A stretch of DNA of 64,000 nucleotides from Gymnothorax reevesii (Eukaryota; Chordata; Actinopteri; Anguilliformes; Muraenidae), in assembly GCA_029721435.1 (NCBI GenBank), contig CM056583.1:71891620-71955619 (forward strand), written 5' to 3'. How positions within the stretch are numbered: position 1 is the first letter of the stretch; the number at the start of each line of letters is the position of its first letter. Made by a program: the position numbers and the translations under genes. Positions 11,801 to 20,111 of this stretch are shown here, piece after piece. The notes beneath the pieces were generated by a model. That model ran no database searches. It saw nothing but the letters and a program-made list of their open reading frames with translations, and had not been told where the DNA came from.

Positions 11801-12047
11801 TGGATAAAATGGAACTGAGATCATTCCCACAGCAAAGTCACGTGGATGTTCTACACACCCACCTTTTGATGCAAAGCTTTGACGGTAGGTGAGCTCTGTA
11901 TCCATCAGTGATGTAAGGGTTATTTTTCAAGAACACCGGAATTTGCTCATAGGTGTACAAGCGGATTCCTCTCGGAACAAGCACAGGCCAATATTGGTAG
12001 CTGCCCAACTCTATGTAATGAGCACTCTTCAGAAGTTTCTGAGGCAT
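2668..12047 (-). CDS. paqr3: paqr3, progestin and adipoQ receptor family member 3 (six coding exons)
   Basis: Six exons join in frame (11863-12047, 11276-11438, 10194-10349, 5234-5431, 4890-4980, 2668-2810) to 936 nt: 311 residues plus TAG. Every intron is GT-AG. The start is the ATG at 12047 because the residues that follow ([19 protein letters not shown]) match the N-terminus I know for vertebrate PAQR3. PAQR hallmarks are visible: NIWSH ending at H76, S122-x3-H126, D144 in LDYAGI, and H274-x3-H278 in the last helix; this set is thought to bind metal. Known family role: a seven-helix Golgi protein with a cytoplasmic N-terminus that traps Raf kinases at the Golgi, damping ERK signalling, and that also anchors SCAP/SREBP. 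No frameshift or lost key residue is seen. Introns 3 and 5 are enlarged by repeats. The 3' neighbour in human, BMP2K, is not visible here. Confidence 0.96.
2852..4665. repeat. Dispersed repeat with AGGTCA-rich internal array, copy 1 (paqr3 intron 5)
   Basis: Begins AATAGGACCAAGGGCAAG and shares its first 230 bp and internal units with a second copy at 5571. Internally, units of about 120-146 bp recur (CATCTGTGACC..TTTTGGTGA..AAGTCATTG..GGTCACCAAATGAAAGTTCA). The tail holds two roughly 330-bp repeats containing TAAAGTACAGCGCCCCC (about 3910 and 4240) and ends in a pyrimidine-rich segment with the near-palindrome CCGTACAGACATACGG. It fills most of intron 5. No coding capacity or recognised family was found. 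Confidence 0.75.
4890..4980 (-). CDS. paqr3: paqr3 coding exon 5
   Basis: 91 nt, residues 235-264 plus the first base of Gly265. It encodes [20 protein letters not shown] followed by [10 protein letters not shown]. This is a transmembrane helix followed by the conserved KVPER(Y/F)FPG loop of PAQR proteins. The acceptor is TTTCTCCTCAG and the donor is TTCCAG|GTAATT. It is too short to show up as a long open frame. Confidence 0.95.
5234..5431 (-). CDS. paqr3: paqr3 coding exon 4
   Basis: 198 nt, 66 codons, residues 169-234. It opens [19 protein letters not shown] (a membrane helix), continues with the loop [11 protein letters not shown] and closes with [20 protein letters not shown]. The acceptor is TTTCTCACCAG and the donor is GTGCAG|GTGAGG. 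Long open frames on the opposite strand here are shadows of this exon. Confidence 0.95.
5571..7046. repeat. Dispersed repeat with AGGTCA-rich internal array, copy 2 (paqr3 intron 3)
   Basis: Starts with the same ATAGGACCAAGGGTCCTGTA-type head as the copy at 2852 and runs through at least eight diverged units of about 120-146 bp, many carrying AGGTCA or TGACCT words. Two units, 6161-6304 and 6305-6448, appear identical by eye. It ends where a Tc1-like fragment begins near 7052. Both copies share orientation and sit in introns of the same gene. Confidence 0.75.
7052..7640 (-). pseudogene. Tc1-like transposase remnant (copy A, paqr3 intron 3)
   Basis: The minus strand encodes a broken DD34E transposase. 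At 7587-7246 it reads a helix-turn-helix part ([18 protein letters not shown]) followed by [20 protein letters not shown] and ends near the first catalytic Asp (SDES, 7257-7246). It continues in other frames through FGNHGCR to GHLHVFK near 7080. The C-terminal catalytic part and both terminal repeats are missing. It is the same subfamily as the copy at 18.7 kb. No function is expected. Confidence 0.88.
7641..8899. other. paqr3: paqr3 intron 3 sequence without recognised feature
   Basis: Intronic, AT-rich, with short low-complexity runs. The segment 8200-8600 has a repeated word group (GGAACCAG / CCGGAATTCGATGG / CCGGAGACAGAAATCGATGG) that looks like an old dispersed repeat. No exon, RNA gene or transposase motif is visible. 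Confidence 0.5.
8900..9715 (+). repeat. Dispersed repeat of about three diverged 280-bp units
   Basis: Three related units (about 8920-9120, 9125-9400, 9405-9715) share TGATTTTCTAAGTCCAAAATGC, ATTTCTCAA..AACCGGG(A/T)TGT, TTTTCACAGTGAATATTCA, and TTATCAGACAGTTTTTGAGA. The last two close with GACGCCGGACAGACAGA..CGACTCGGCATTAGA and a GCTCTGCTGACnnTGACTA..TCACAGCAGAGC inverted end. The CAGACAGTTTTTGAGA word also occurs in the 2852 repeat tail (4025, 4355), so the families are related or co-inserted. Noncoding. Confidence 0.7.
10194..10349 (-). CDS. paqr3: paqr3 coding exon 3
   Basis: 156 nt, exactly 52 codons, residues 117-168. It carries S122-x3-H126 (SVGYH), the basic loop [10 protein letters not shown], and D144 in [12 protein letters not shown], all PAQR signatures. 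The acceptor is GTGCTCAG and the donor is ATTGAT|GTAAGT. It reads ...FYAFYCID where human has YCNN, joining YWRQVY of the next exon. Confidence 0.95.
10370..10708 (+). mobile_element. L2-type LINE 3' end with TTGA-repeat tail (paqr3 intron 2)
   Basis: The plus strand at about 10395-10469 reads [22 protein letters not shown] followed by stop, the C-terminal end usual for L2/CR1-like fish reverse transcriptases. A short 3' UTR follows, ending GCACTTTGGTGCGGC..GTGCTATAGAAATAAAAATTGA and (TTGA)n to 10708. This is a 5'-truncated insertion in the opposite orientation to paqr3. Confidence 0.8.
11276..11438 (-). CDS. paqr3: paqr3 coding exon 2
   Basis: 163 nt completing Ser62 and encoding residues 63-116. 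It begins [18 protein letters not shown], with the PAQR N-x3-H motif at H76 and the first membrane helix ([13 protein letters not shown]), and ends ...IGLFCFQ. The acceptor is CTTCTAG and the donor is TTTCAG|GTGAGC. Intron 1 (11439-11862) is only 424 bp. Confidence 0.95.
11863..12047 (-). CDS. paqr3: paqr3 coding exon 1
   Basis: 185 nt, residues 1-61 plus two bases of Ser62. It encodes the cytoplasmic N-terminal region (ends SKLCIK), the part known in mammals to contact Raf. The donor is AAAAG|GTGGGT. A strong acceptor lies upstream at 12089-12090, so the transcribed exon probably starts near 12088 with about 41 nt of 5' UTR. An in-frame upstream ATG at 12188 would add 47 residues but lies beyond that acceptor and has no counterpart in known orthologs. 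Confidence 0.95.
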
Positions 12048-12750
12048 GATGAGAGCATCCGTCCCGTCTGGTATGGTACACGGATGGGCTGGAAGACACA
12101 ATGATAAGGCACAGCACTCAAAATCCCCATCCTGTTCATATGGAATTGTAAAGATTTTCAAAAATTTGCGATGGTAACGAATAGACAAGCTCGTAATGAG
12201 TAAGCGAAGTTATCCGGCCACTGTTTCCCAGAACTCCAATCTCAAGCTATTAAACGCAAACGTCAGCTCGCCTCCCGCAAACAACGTCCACAGCAGGCGT
12301 GGCCCAAACCACGAATTTTCCAGCGAAATTAGGTAGCAATCGACTGAATGCAAGTTAGTCAACGTAACGTTAATGTAAAACACTGGTCATTGCCTGGTTG
12401 TCCACTATTAGCAAACTAGTAACAAATGCAATTATACATGGCAAGTGAATACACAATAGTGATATAATAACCGCTAGCTAGCGGCGTAAAATGAGTGGGT
12501 TACGTGAGAATATGACCAACTAGTCGGGTATACGTCCATAACCTCAGGGCGCGCAGACGTTATCTTCAAAGGCTTCGCACCGACATCAACTTAGCTAGCT
12601 AACTTTAGCCATCCTGACTTTCAATCATTTGTCACTGCGGAAAGACTTGGTCCGCCAGCTAACGTTCGCAAAGAAGATCCAAAAGTTACAAGTTAGCTGT
12701 ATTTTCCTGTATCACTGGTTTTGAGAAAGAAAGAAAAAACTTACCATTCA
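12045..12750 (-). promoter_or_regulatory. paqr3: paqr3 5' flank with candidate noncoding first exon
   Basis: On the minus strand a good splice acceptor (TTGTGTCTTCCAG) lies at 12089 and a good donor (AATG|GTAAGT) at 12745. This suggests a noncoding first exon ending at 12745, an intron of about 656 bp, and coding exon 1 starting at 12088. No clear TATA box is seen, and the CpGs between 12180 and 12660 are modest. The promoter would then lie just right of about 12750, before the TTC repeat. This is a splice-site inference only. Confidence 0.35.
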
Positions 12751-12874
12751 CTTATTCTGAACAGGCTGCATAAATATGCAGAAGCATTTGCACGCATACG
12801 ACATGCTATCATTTAATAAGCATATGTGGCTGGCTAGCTAACTGAGTCTGACCGTACGTAAGGCTATACAGTGC

Positions 12875-12921
12875 TCTTCTTCTTCTTCTTCTTCTTCTTC
12901 TTCTTCTTCTTCTTCTTCTTT
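12875..12921 (+). repeat. (TTC)n microsatellite
   Basis: About 15 uninterrupted TTC triplets, which are GAA on the paqr3 strand. A looser TAATAATAA-rich patch follows at 13009-13040. Long GAA/TTC tracts can form triplex DNA; whether this one matters for the nearby paqr3 5' flank is unknown. Confidence 0.95.
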
Positions 12922-13084
12922 TCCTCTAAGCAGATATATTTCATAACTGCATATCGCCACCAACTGTACGGAATTGCATACTTTACTCTATTGAACTGCT
13001 TTTCTTTAAATAATAATAATAATAACAATAATAATATAAATAATGAATAAATAGATAAATTTTCAAAAAACCTAGTCACTAAAT

Positions 13085-13657
13085 CCCATTATTTAACATC
13101 ATCTCCTTCAAATATTCCACTACCACTTTCTGTGGGCTCTTACTTCTCTGCAGTATGATCAGCACCGAATCTTCCCTCAAAAATTTTCTGTATATCTTCC
13201 CTCTTAACATATATTACACCTAAAATCTATCTTGCTGCATCCACCACCGTCTTAATTCTCTCAGTTTTACTCTCTATCTCGCTAGTACAGTTTAGGACCA
13301 TTGAAATAAAAGCCAAAAATCTTCTGCCCAACCTAATATCATCTCCTCATATTCCTTTTGTTTCGTTTCTACTGTCTGCACTTTGGCCTGCTTTTTCCCT
13401 ACCATTTTCTTCTTGCTCAAGTCTCTCTTAGTTGCTTCTGTGTATAAAATTTTACCCTGTGCTCTTGTCCTATCCAACTCTCTTTCCATTTTCCTTTTAT
13501 CACACTGCAATGAGCCCATCTCATGATTTCGCCAACAGTGAAAGCATGCTTTTGCCGTTCCACATTCATCCTCTATACATCCCTCTTGCCCACAACGTCT
13601 ATACCTGTGCATCCATTTTCGACAGACAGCCGCCATGTATTGTACCGCCTGAAGAGA
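13085..13657 (-). pseudogene. Retroelement ORF1/gag-like remnant with zinc-knuckle relics
   Basis: The minus strand from 13657 reads a polypeptide with a decayed CCHC pair. The first knuckle, RYRRCGQEGCIEDEC, would fit C-x2-C-x4-H-x4-C if two of its metal ligands had been lost. The second is ACFHCWRNHEMGSLQC. A charged, Lys/Glu-rich stretch follows (KRKMERELDRTRAQGK) before stops break the frame, and further related frames run to about 13085. Such arrangements are typical of LINE ORF1 or LTR gag proteins. The class cannot be settled because no reverse transcriptase is nearby. Its right end is cut by the hAT element at 13666. Confidence 0.65.
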
Positions 13658-13665
13658 GTCTAATG

Positions 13666-13972
13666 CAGGGGTGGGCAATCACGGTCCTGGAGGGCCGGTG
13701 TGTATGCAAGTTTTTATTCCTATCAATTACCCTAACTAATTAAGTTTATTGATTGCATGCACAAATATAGATTTTCGCAATGATTCGATCAAGGGAAAAT
13801 GTTTTATGAAGGGAGACAAGACTAGTCTTTGTTGTTTCATGATAATTTAAAGAAATGCGCATGAAACGTCAGATTTCCTAAATGGTTTGCCTAATTGAGA
13901 CAATCAACTAATTAAAGACCAGACGTTGGTGTGAAAACCAGGGACAGATACGGCCCTCGCTGCCCACCTCTG
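13666..13972. mobile_element. hAT-type MITE with perfect 8-bp target duplication
   Basis: The element begins CAGGGGTGGGCA and ends TGCCCACCTCTG (11 of 12 positions inverted). It is flanked on both sides by the identical octamer GTCTAATG (13658-13665 and 13973-13980). An 8-bp duplication with CAG..CTG ends is the hAT signature. It is 307 bp, noncoding, and sits at the edge of the retroelement remnant. Confidence 0.93.
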
Positions 13973-13980
13973 GTCTAATG

Positions 13981-16802
13981 ATAATGCTGGGAGGTGGTCA
14001 GACTCTCTGCTGCTCTCACCCCTACAGAAAGGTCATTCTACCACATGGAAGCCAAAATAGACAGGAGACATGACTGGGAAGTGCAGATGTGGAGAAGGGG
14101 AGGCACCAAGTGTCCAGAGGTACCAGAGCAGAGAGGTCTGGCAGGTGCGGAGGGTTTGATGAAGATCAGCCAAATGAGACTTACAGTAATCAAGCTGGGT
14201 TGAGTAGGACCAGGAGCTGGGTTCAGTGATTAGACTGAAAGTTCTGAGGTTCTGATATGTACCTTTGCTTGTTAGTCAGTTTGATAGCTTCTTTTGATGC
14301 TTGATGAATATCTCCTGAGGATACAGGTTCAGCTACCTAAATCTAAAGAATATACACTATCTTCATTTGATTTATGTCTGGGCCATGACATGAGCAGTCT
14401 ATTGCATCTCCAGGGAACAGCAATTCACAGTTCATGGCCATGTACAGTTGAATTAATGTTGCATGTTCAGTGAGTGATTCAATTTTAATTTCATTAGTCG
14501 CAGCATGAGCCTGCTGTCACAAGCTCCTTTTGTCATTGAATTAATTTATTTTTAATTAAAAGGTAATTATCTCTTCACATTTAGACATTTGAAGACAGGC
14601 ATTAATTGGTACACCATCTGGTACAGTTCATCCACAGACCATAGGTCTACTTCTGTAGTCGAAAGATTGAATATCAGTTTTATGATCACGTATTACAATC
14701 ATGCATTGGGAATGTACTTTCACTTCTCCAAAGCGTAAGTCTGACAATTAATTAATCAATTATCTCACTACAAATTAATTGCATAGTTTGGATGCAGACT
14801 GTAAGAGCAAATTCATCCTGCAGGTGTCACTCTACAGCCATTTTGGCTGCCAGCAGCACCAGCTTAATGACACTAATGTGCTATTATTTTTCTCCATGGC
14901 AGCCCATCTTCACAAATGTGCTTTTTGACATTACATTCAATCTGTGCATGCAGTCTGAGACTGCAACAGATACGGTATTGTATTTTATTTGAAATGGTTT
15001 TCACATCACATGTGCTGCATAACTGATTTTAAACAGAGAGCATTTATTGAATAAACAAGTATAATTTGATTTGTGGCAGTAAGGTTGGTCTATAATCGCA
15101 CAAAATGTTCTAACAATGTTGCTTTGAAAAGTGAAGTGTACAGCACTGCCATGTACGTCAGTTTCATGGGAAATAAATAAATAAAAATAAATAAATAATG
15201 TTGACTGTTTATGCAATAATTTATTGTTGTAATATGTTATTCTTGGGTTGGCTCAGGTTTTCCAAGATCTTCAAATAAAAAAAAACTCAATCTCAAGCTT
15301 TTCTCAGTCTTATGATTTCCCCACAAACAACTCTGCCACTACTTTTACCAGTGTTCGCTCACTTCACAAAACAATCTGCCTCAGAACTTTGCAGAATCCC
15401 CAGGTTACATTCCAGGGGGTAAATCTGAATTTCCCTCAATTTTATCACACTTTGGTTACACTGCAATATCATCCCTTCCAATCATTTCCAGTGAGAATGA
15501 GCTTATGGTTTCACATCCGCAGGTCATTGCCTGGACAGGCCGCACTGACACATTTGCATGTCAGATACAGAATCATAGCAGCAGGTGCTGAGAGACCAAA
15601 ACATTTTGAACATGCTCAGCATATATGATCTAATCCCTTCATCAACCGCTGTGATCTTTCTGGACTGTATTATTCTCTGAAATAATGTGATTCTATGTTC
15701 TTAGAATAACTTTTTCTCAAAGATGACCAAAAAGTGGGAGATTTCTGCTGTCAATTGATTTTAAAAGACATTATTTCTGATATGTGGTTTGTATAATGAC
15801 CTTGTTGGTGTAAGGCATACGATTTACCCTGAAAACTGATCTATTTCACCTTTGCCTCATGAAAGTACTTGTCAGAGATTATCTTTGCATGCAAATAAAC
15901 GTGCTTCATATGTCCGTCTGGACATAATACACTGAGGATTAATCTCCCAGTGGGGGCTTAGACAATGGGAGGGGATGCTGGATTGAAATGGATGACAGAA
16001 CCCCTGGCATGGCACCATTGGACAATTCATAGAGGACGTGACTCCTCATTAACACAATGAAACACAACGGCAGAAGAGATTACTAGTGATTCAAAAAAAA
16101 AGAAAAGAAAAGAAAAAACAGATCAACTGCCAAACTTCACAAGATAAAAAAGAATGTGCAATATTTACATATAAATGTATAATTGCATATTTCATTATGC
16201 CGGGGAATTTTAATAATCCCAATCTAACTGTCAATATCATGAATCATTGCACAGTACACATAGGATGTATATTTACAAAATTTTATGCTCATACAAAATT
16301 TACACACTTAAGTTTTTATGGATTTAATCACAAGGCAACTCTGTTGTCATAGCAAATTAGACACAAAGCTTTGCAGTAAATTAGAGACACATGATTGTAG
16401 AACCCAGTCAAGGGGAAAGTGCAATATGAGCCAAAGTAACTTATCCGAGTGCTCTAAAGACCAGAATGAAGCTTTTAGCCCTTTGGTTTTATACCAGTGG
16501 CTTGCATTGATGGGAATGTATTAGTCATGATTTCTCATCATTAGTAATTATATCTATCTTTAGTTGCTATAAAATCGGTCCAATCAACAAACACTGCAGG
16601 CAGGGAAGAAGGGAAAAGAGGCAGCCAAGCAGTATGTTTCAGTGTTTTGGTTCTGACAGGGTGTAAGAGGTCAATTACCCAAGTTTTTGTTACAAACCTG
16701 ACCTCACTCTATTTATAATGTTAAAGACATGATAACAATTCTTACATGACCGGAGAAGTTTTATTGGGCAATTTCATTTTCTGAAGTTGAGTACGGCATC
16801 AG
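13981..16802. other. Intergenic, largely non-repetitive; contains candidate conserved noncoding segments
   Basis: No exon or transposon was recognised. 13981-14230 may be the other flank of the host retroelement. From 14360 to 14980 the sequence is dense in TAATTA-type words (for example ATTAATTAATCAATTA near 14745 and CAAATTAATTG near 14771). 15480-15610 holds a POU-type ATTTGCAT. A 126-codon frame at 15248-15628 has no recognised domain and probably reflects chance. The A-rich run at 16095-16117 is simple sequence. Confidence 0.45.
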
Positions 16803-17108
16803 GGTGGCACGATGGCACAGTGGTTAGCATTGCTGCCTGAGTTTGAATCTGGCCTGGGGCCTTTCTTTGTGGAGTTTGCATGTTCTCTCTGTGTTCGCGT
16901 GGGTTCTCTCTGGGTACTCCAGTTTCCTCCCAAAGACATAATTGGAGACACTAAATTACCCACAGGTATGAGTGTGAGAGTGAATGGTATGTGTGAATGA
17001 ATGGTGTGTGCGCCCTGCAATGGATTGACAAGCTGTTCAAGGTGTGCTGAAACTGCCTTTGCCTGTAGTGACCCTAGTGAGGAATAAGCAGGTATAGAAA
17101 ATGGATGG
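16803..17108 (+). mobile_element. SINE-like fish repeat
   Basis: Starts GGTGGCACGATGGCACAGTGGTTAGC, with a tRNA-like A-box, then GAGTTTGAATCTGGC in the B-box place, GTGGAGTTTGCATGTTCTC, GTTTCCTCCCAAAGACAT, CTAAATTACCCACAGGTATGAGTGTGAG, and a 3' end AGCAGGTATAGAAAATGGATGGA. This is the widespread teleost repeat with these blocks in this order. It is diverged. The open frames across it, on both strands, are spurious. Confidence 0.85.
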
Positions 17109-18256
17109 AGTACAGCATCATATAGCTTAATGTATTATGACCAGGCGGAATGACATTGCACTCATTGCATGAGTGTTGAAAGAAATAAAAGTAAAATAAC
17201 TTCATCTAAGATATTCAGAGTCATGAAATAGGATTGTTCATGTCATCAGTGGATGATGCTACGTTCATTTTGCCAGCCCAGGTGTTCTGTCACATCTTAC
17301 CCTTCTCCTCCGTTCCCCACTGCCTTATTGTTGTCATCTGTGGCTAATCAGTATTTGCTTGGAGGGATAATTATATGATGATGTTGCCTGGACACTAACA
17401 GATTCAAAAATGTCAGTGGGGCCCACTTAGTTGGAGAGGTGGGTGATTGACAGCTCCCCTCTGACATCACAGCTCCTCTTCAGCTGGAACAGCTGGGTCC
17501 TGGTGAAAATACATCAGTGGGTGGGTCCCTGGGACAGGTCATTAACCCAGAGAAAAATAAATATCCCCGCTATTGCAACAGCCGCAATTCATTTAGCACA
17601 GATGAGGGAATTTCACCCTAGATTAAGTCCGATGGGCCAATACCGGTTAGAGGAGGCCTCAGTGTGAGTGCCTGATGAGAATAAGAGAAATTTATAGTCA
17701 TCTTGGCAAAGGCCGATGTATTAATAAGGAGTCACGATTTGGCATAGAGAATGATACGCCGCCATGTTAACCATTTGATTGCAGGCCATTTAGATTTTTA
17801 GACTAAGTCTAAATAAGTGTTCAAAATTCTATTGTTTCAATTACCACAGCAATTGTTGCATCAGCACTACGACAATTTCCCCAATCTCACATCTGTGATC
17901 TCATACTGTAAAGAGTTAAATAAAGCAATGCTTAATGGGAACAACAGGCTTTAACAGGCTGGAGGGGGGATAAGCAAATTGTGTTCTTTGCTCTAGAACA
18001 ATAATACAAAAGTTAAAATGTATATTACTTTTCTCATATGGTCATGAATTGCAAAAAAGCCATCTAATATCAGAAAAAATGATTGAAATAACACTTAAAA
18101 CTTCAGTCTGCATTCTGCACAATTCTTTATCGGAAGTTAATGAGGGAGAAAATCATTGAACTCTCAGTACATGTCATACATTCCTGATAGGTGAATAAAG
18201 GAAATTTCTTCAAAAGTGGCCATTCCCCAGATAGGAATTGTACCGTCATTGCCATT
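17109..18256. other. Intergenic, unique; candidate conserved noncoding segment 17250-17780
   Basis: No repeat or exon was recognised. 17440-17560 contains TTGACAGCTCCCCTCTGACATCACAGC with CAGCTGGAACAGCTGG E-box words, and 17560-17660 is a balanced-composition block. This looks selected rather than neutral, but that is an impression only. Confidence 0.4.
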
Positions 18257-18653
18257 ACAACTCCAACTCCAACTCATTTCCAAAAAGTTGGGCCATTGTG
18301 TTAAACGTTCATCAAACAGAATGCAATGATTTTCAAATCAATTAAAATCCTATATATAATTGAAAATAAGACAAAGACAATGTACCTAATGCTGCAACTG
18401 ATAAATTTTGCTATTTTTGAAAAAATAACTGCTCATTTTGAATTTGATGACAGCAACATGTTTTTAAAAACTTGGGATGGGAGAATAGAAGTCTGACTGT
18501 TGTGTGATTCCAAAAAAAGACAAGTGGCAGAACATCTCACTCCTAATTATATTATGTATCAACAGATCAGTAACATGATTGGGTATAAAAGGTTTTTCAT
18601 GCGTAGATATGGTGAGGGCTTAACCACTCTATGTAAGACTGCATGGGGAAATA

Positions 18654-19700
18654 CAACCCCAATTCTGAAATAGTTGGGACAAAATGTAAATTGTGAATAA
18701 AATTAAAATACAATGACTTTCAAATGACACTAGCCAGTATTTTATTCACTATCGAACAGAGATAACATAGCAAATGTTGAAACTGAGAAATTTTACAATT
18801 TTATCCACAAAATGAACTCAGCTATTCAAATTTGATAGCTGCTACAGGTCTCAAAAAAGTTGGGACAGGGGCCTGTTTACCATTGTGTAGCATCCCTTGT
18901 TTTAAACACAGAATGGAGGCGTCTGGGCATTAAGGAGAAAAGTTTCTTGAGTTTAGCCATTGGAATTTGATCCCACTCTTGTTTAATACAAGATTCCAGC
19001 TGCTGGAGAGTTTTGCATCTCCTTTGACGGACATTTCGCTTAATTATGCACAAAATGTTCTCAATCGGTGAAAGATCAGGACCGCAGGCAGGTCAGTTCA
19101 GCACACAGACTCTTCTACTACGAAGCCATTTTGTTGCAATAGCGCCAGTATGTGGTTTTGTATTGTCCTGCTGAAATACACAAGGCCTTCTCTGGAATAG
19201 ATGTCGTTTGGAGGGGAGCATATGTTGCTCTAAAACCATTATATACCTTTCAGCATTCATGGTGCTTTTCAAAACATGCAAGTGTCCCACACCATATGCA
19301 CTAAGGCATCCCCATGCCATCAAAGATACTGGCTATTGAACTGAACGCTGATAAGAAGAGGGGTGGTTTTTCTCTTCTTTAGCTTGGAGAACATGACACC
19401 CATGATTTCCAGCAAGAATGTCAAATTTGGACTCGTCTGACCGCAGGACACTTAGCCACTTTGCTACAGTCCATTTTAAATGAGCCTTGGCCCACAGAGC
19501 ACGGAGGTGCTTCTGGATCATGCTCAACAATGGCTTCTTTTTTGCATGATAGAGTTTTAGGTGGCATCTGTGGATTGCATGGCAGACCATGTTTACAGAC
19601 AGTGGTTTCTTGAAGTATTCCTGGGCCCATTTAGTAATGTCAATGACAGAATCATGCTGGTGAGTGATGCAGTGGCGTCTGAGTGCCCAAAGATCACAGG
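18654..19700 (-). mobile_element. Tc1-like element (copy B), truncated, inserted into copy C
   Basis: Begins CAACCCCAATTCTGAAATAGTTGGGAC right after a TA of copy C. The minus strand encodes the decayed transposase: [20 protein letters not shown], then [15 protein letters not shown] with the first catalytic Asp, KPASLMAWGC by homology, and CVFQQDNTKPHTGAIATKWL with the second Asp. The third catalytic part and helix-turn-helix are incomplete. Homology stops near 19700 where an unrelated segment starts, so the right end is gone. Confidence 0.88.
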
Positions 19701-20111
19701 TGCCTGGAATACAGAGGGGCATTAACCAATCCAAACGGCATAACCAAATATTCGTAGCGCTCGTCATGCATATTATACGTCGTTTTCCACTCGTCTCCAT
19801 CTCGTATCTGAACCAAAAAAATCTCAATTAACGAGAGAATAACAAGGCCCCAAACAATTGTGCCCTAAAGAAGCAGAGCTTCCCAGAAATAAAGATAATA
19901 TATAGTCTGACAGACCCTGACTACAGATCTCTCAAGCCAAAGCGACTAACTTGAAAGCAGACACTCCAGCAAAGGAGGCTTATATAAACTCTGGGGAAGG
20001 ACCGCCAAGGAATAATCAGCCAGGTGGGTGAAAAATCTGATGGGGAAAGAATACGATGACGTCAGGGACGAGACTAACAAAGAAAGCAAAAAGCACATAC
20101 ACAAACCGTGA
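19701..20111. other. Unrelated 0.4-kb segment between nested Tc1 copies
   Basis: Neither Tc1 copy accounts for this sequence. It is less AT-rich, includes TTATATAAACTCTGGGGAAGG and ATACGATGACGTCAGGGACG, and ends ACAAACCGTGACA. It could be a piece of an LTR or another repeat that came with, or replaced, the right part of copy B. No coding sequence is recognised. Confidence 0.5.

Noticed and set aside
12048..12188. 47-residue N-terminal extension of paqr3 from an upstream ATG
   Set aside because: A strong splice acceptor lies between the two ATGs, and the extension has no counterpart in the ortholog sequence I know.
13292..13678. 128-codon minus-strand gene starting at 13678
   Set aside because: Its first codons lie in a later hAT insertion; the rest is a decayed retroelement ORF1/gag-like frame with lost zinc ligands.
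15248..15628. 126-codon plus-strand gene
   Set aside because: No domain recognised and no transcript signals; likely chance within a unique, possibly regulatory, block.
16799..17020. Open frames on both strands of 62-73 codons
   Set aside because: They lie entirely inside a SINE-like repeat.
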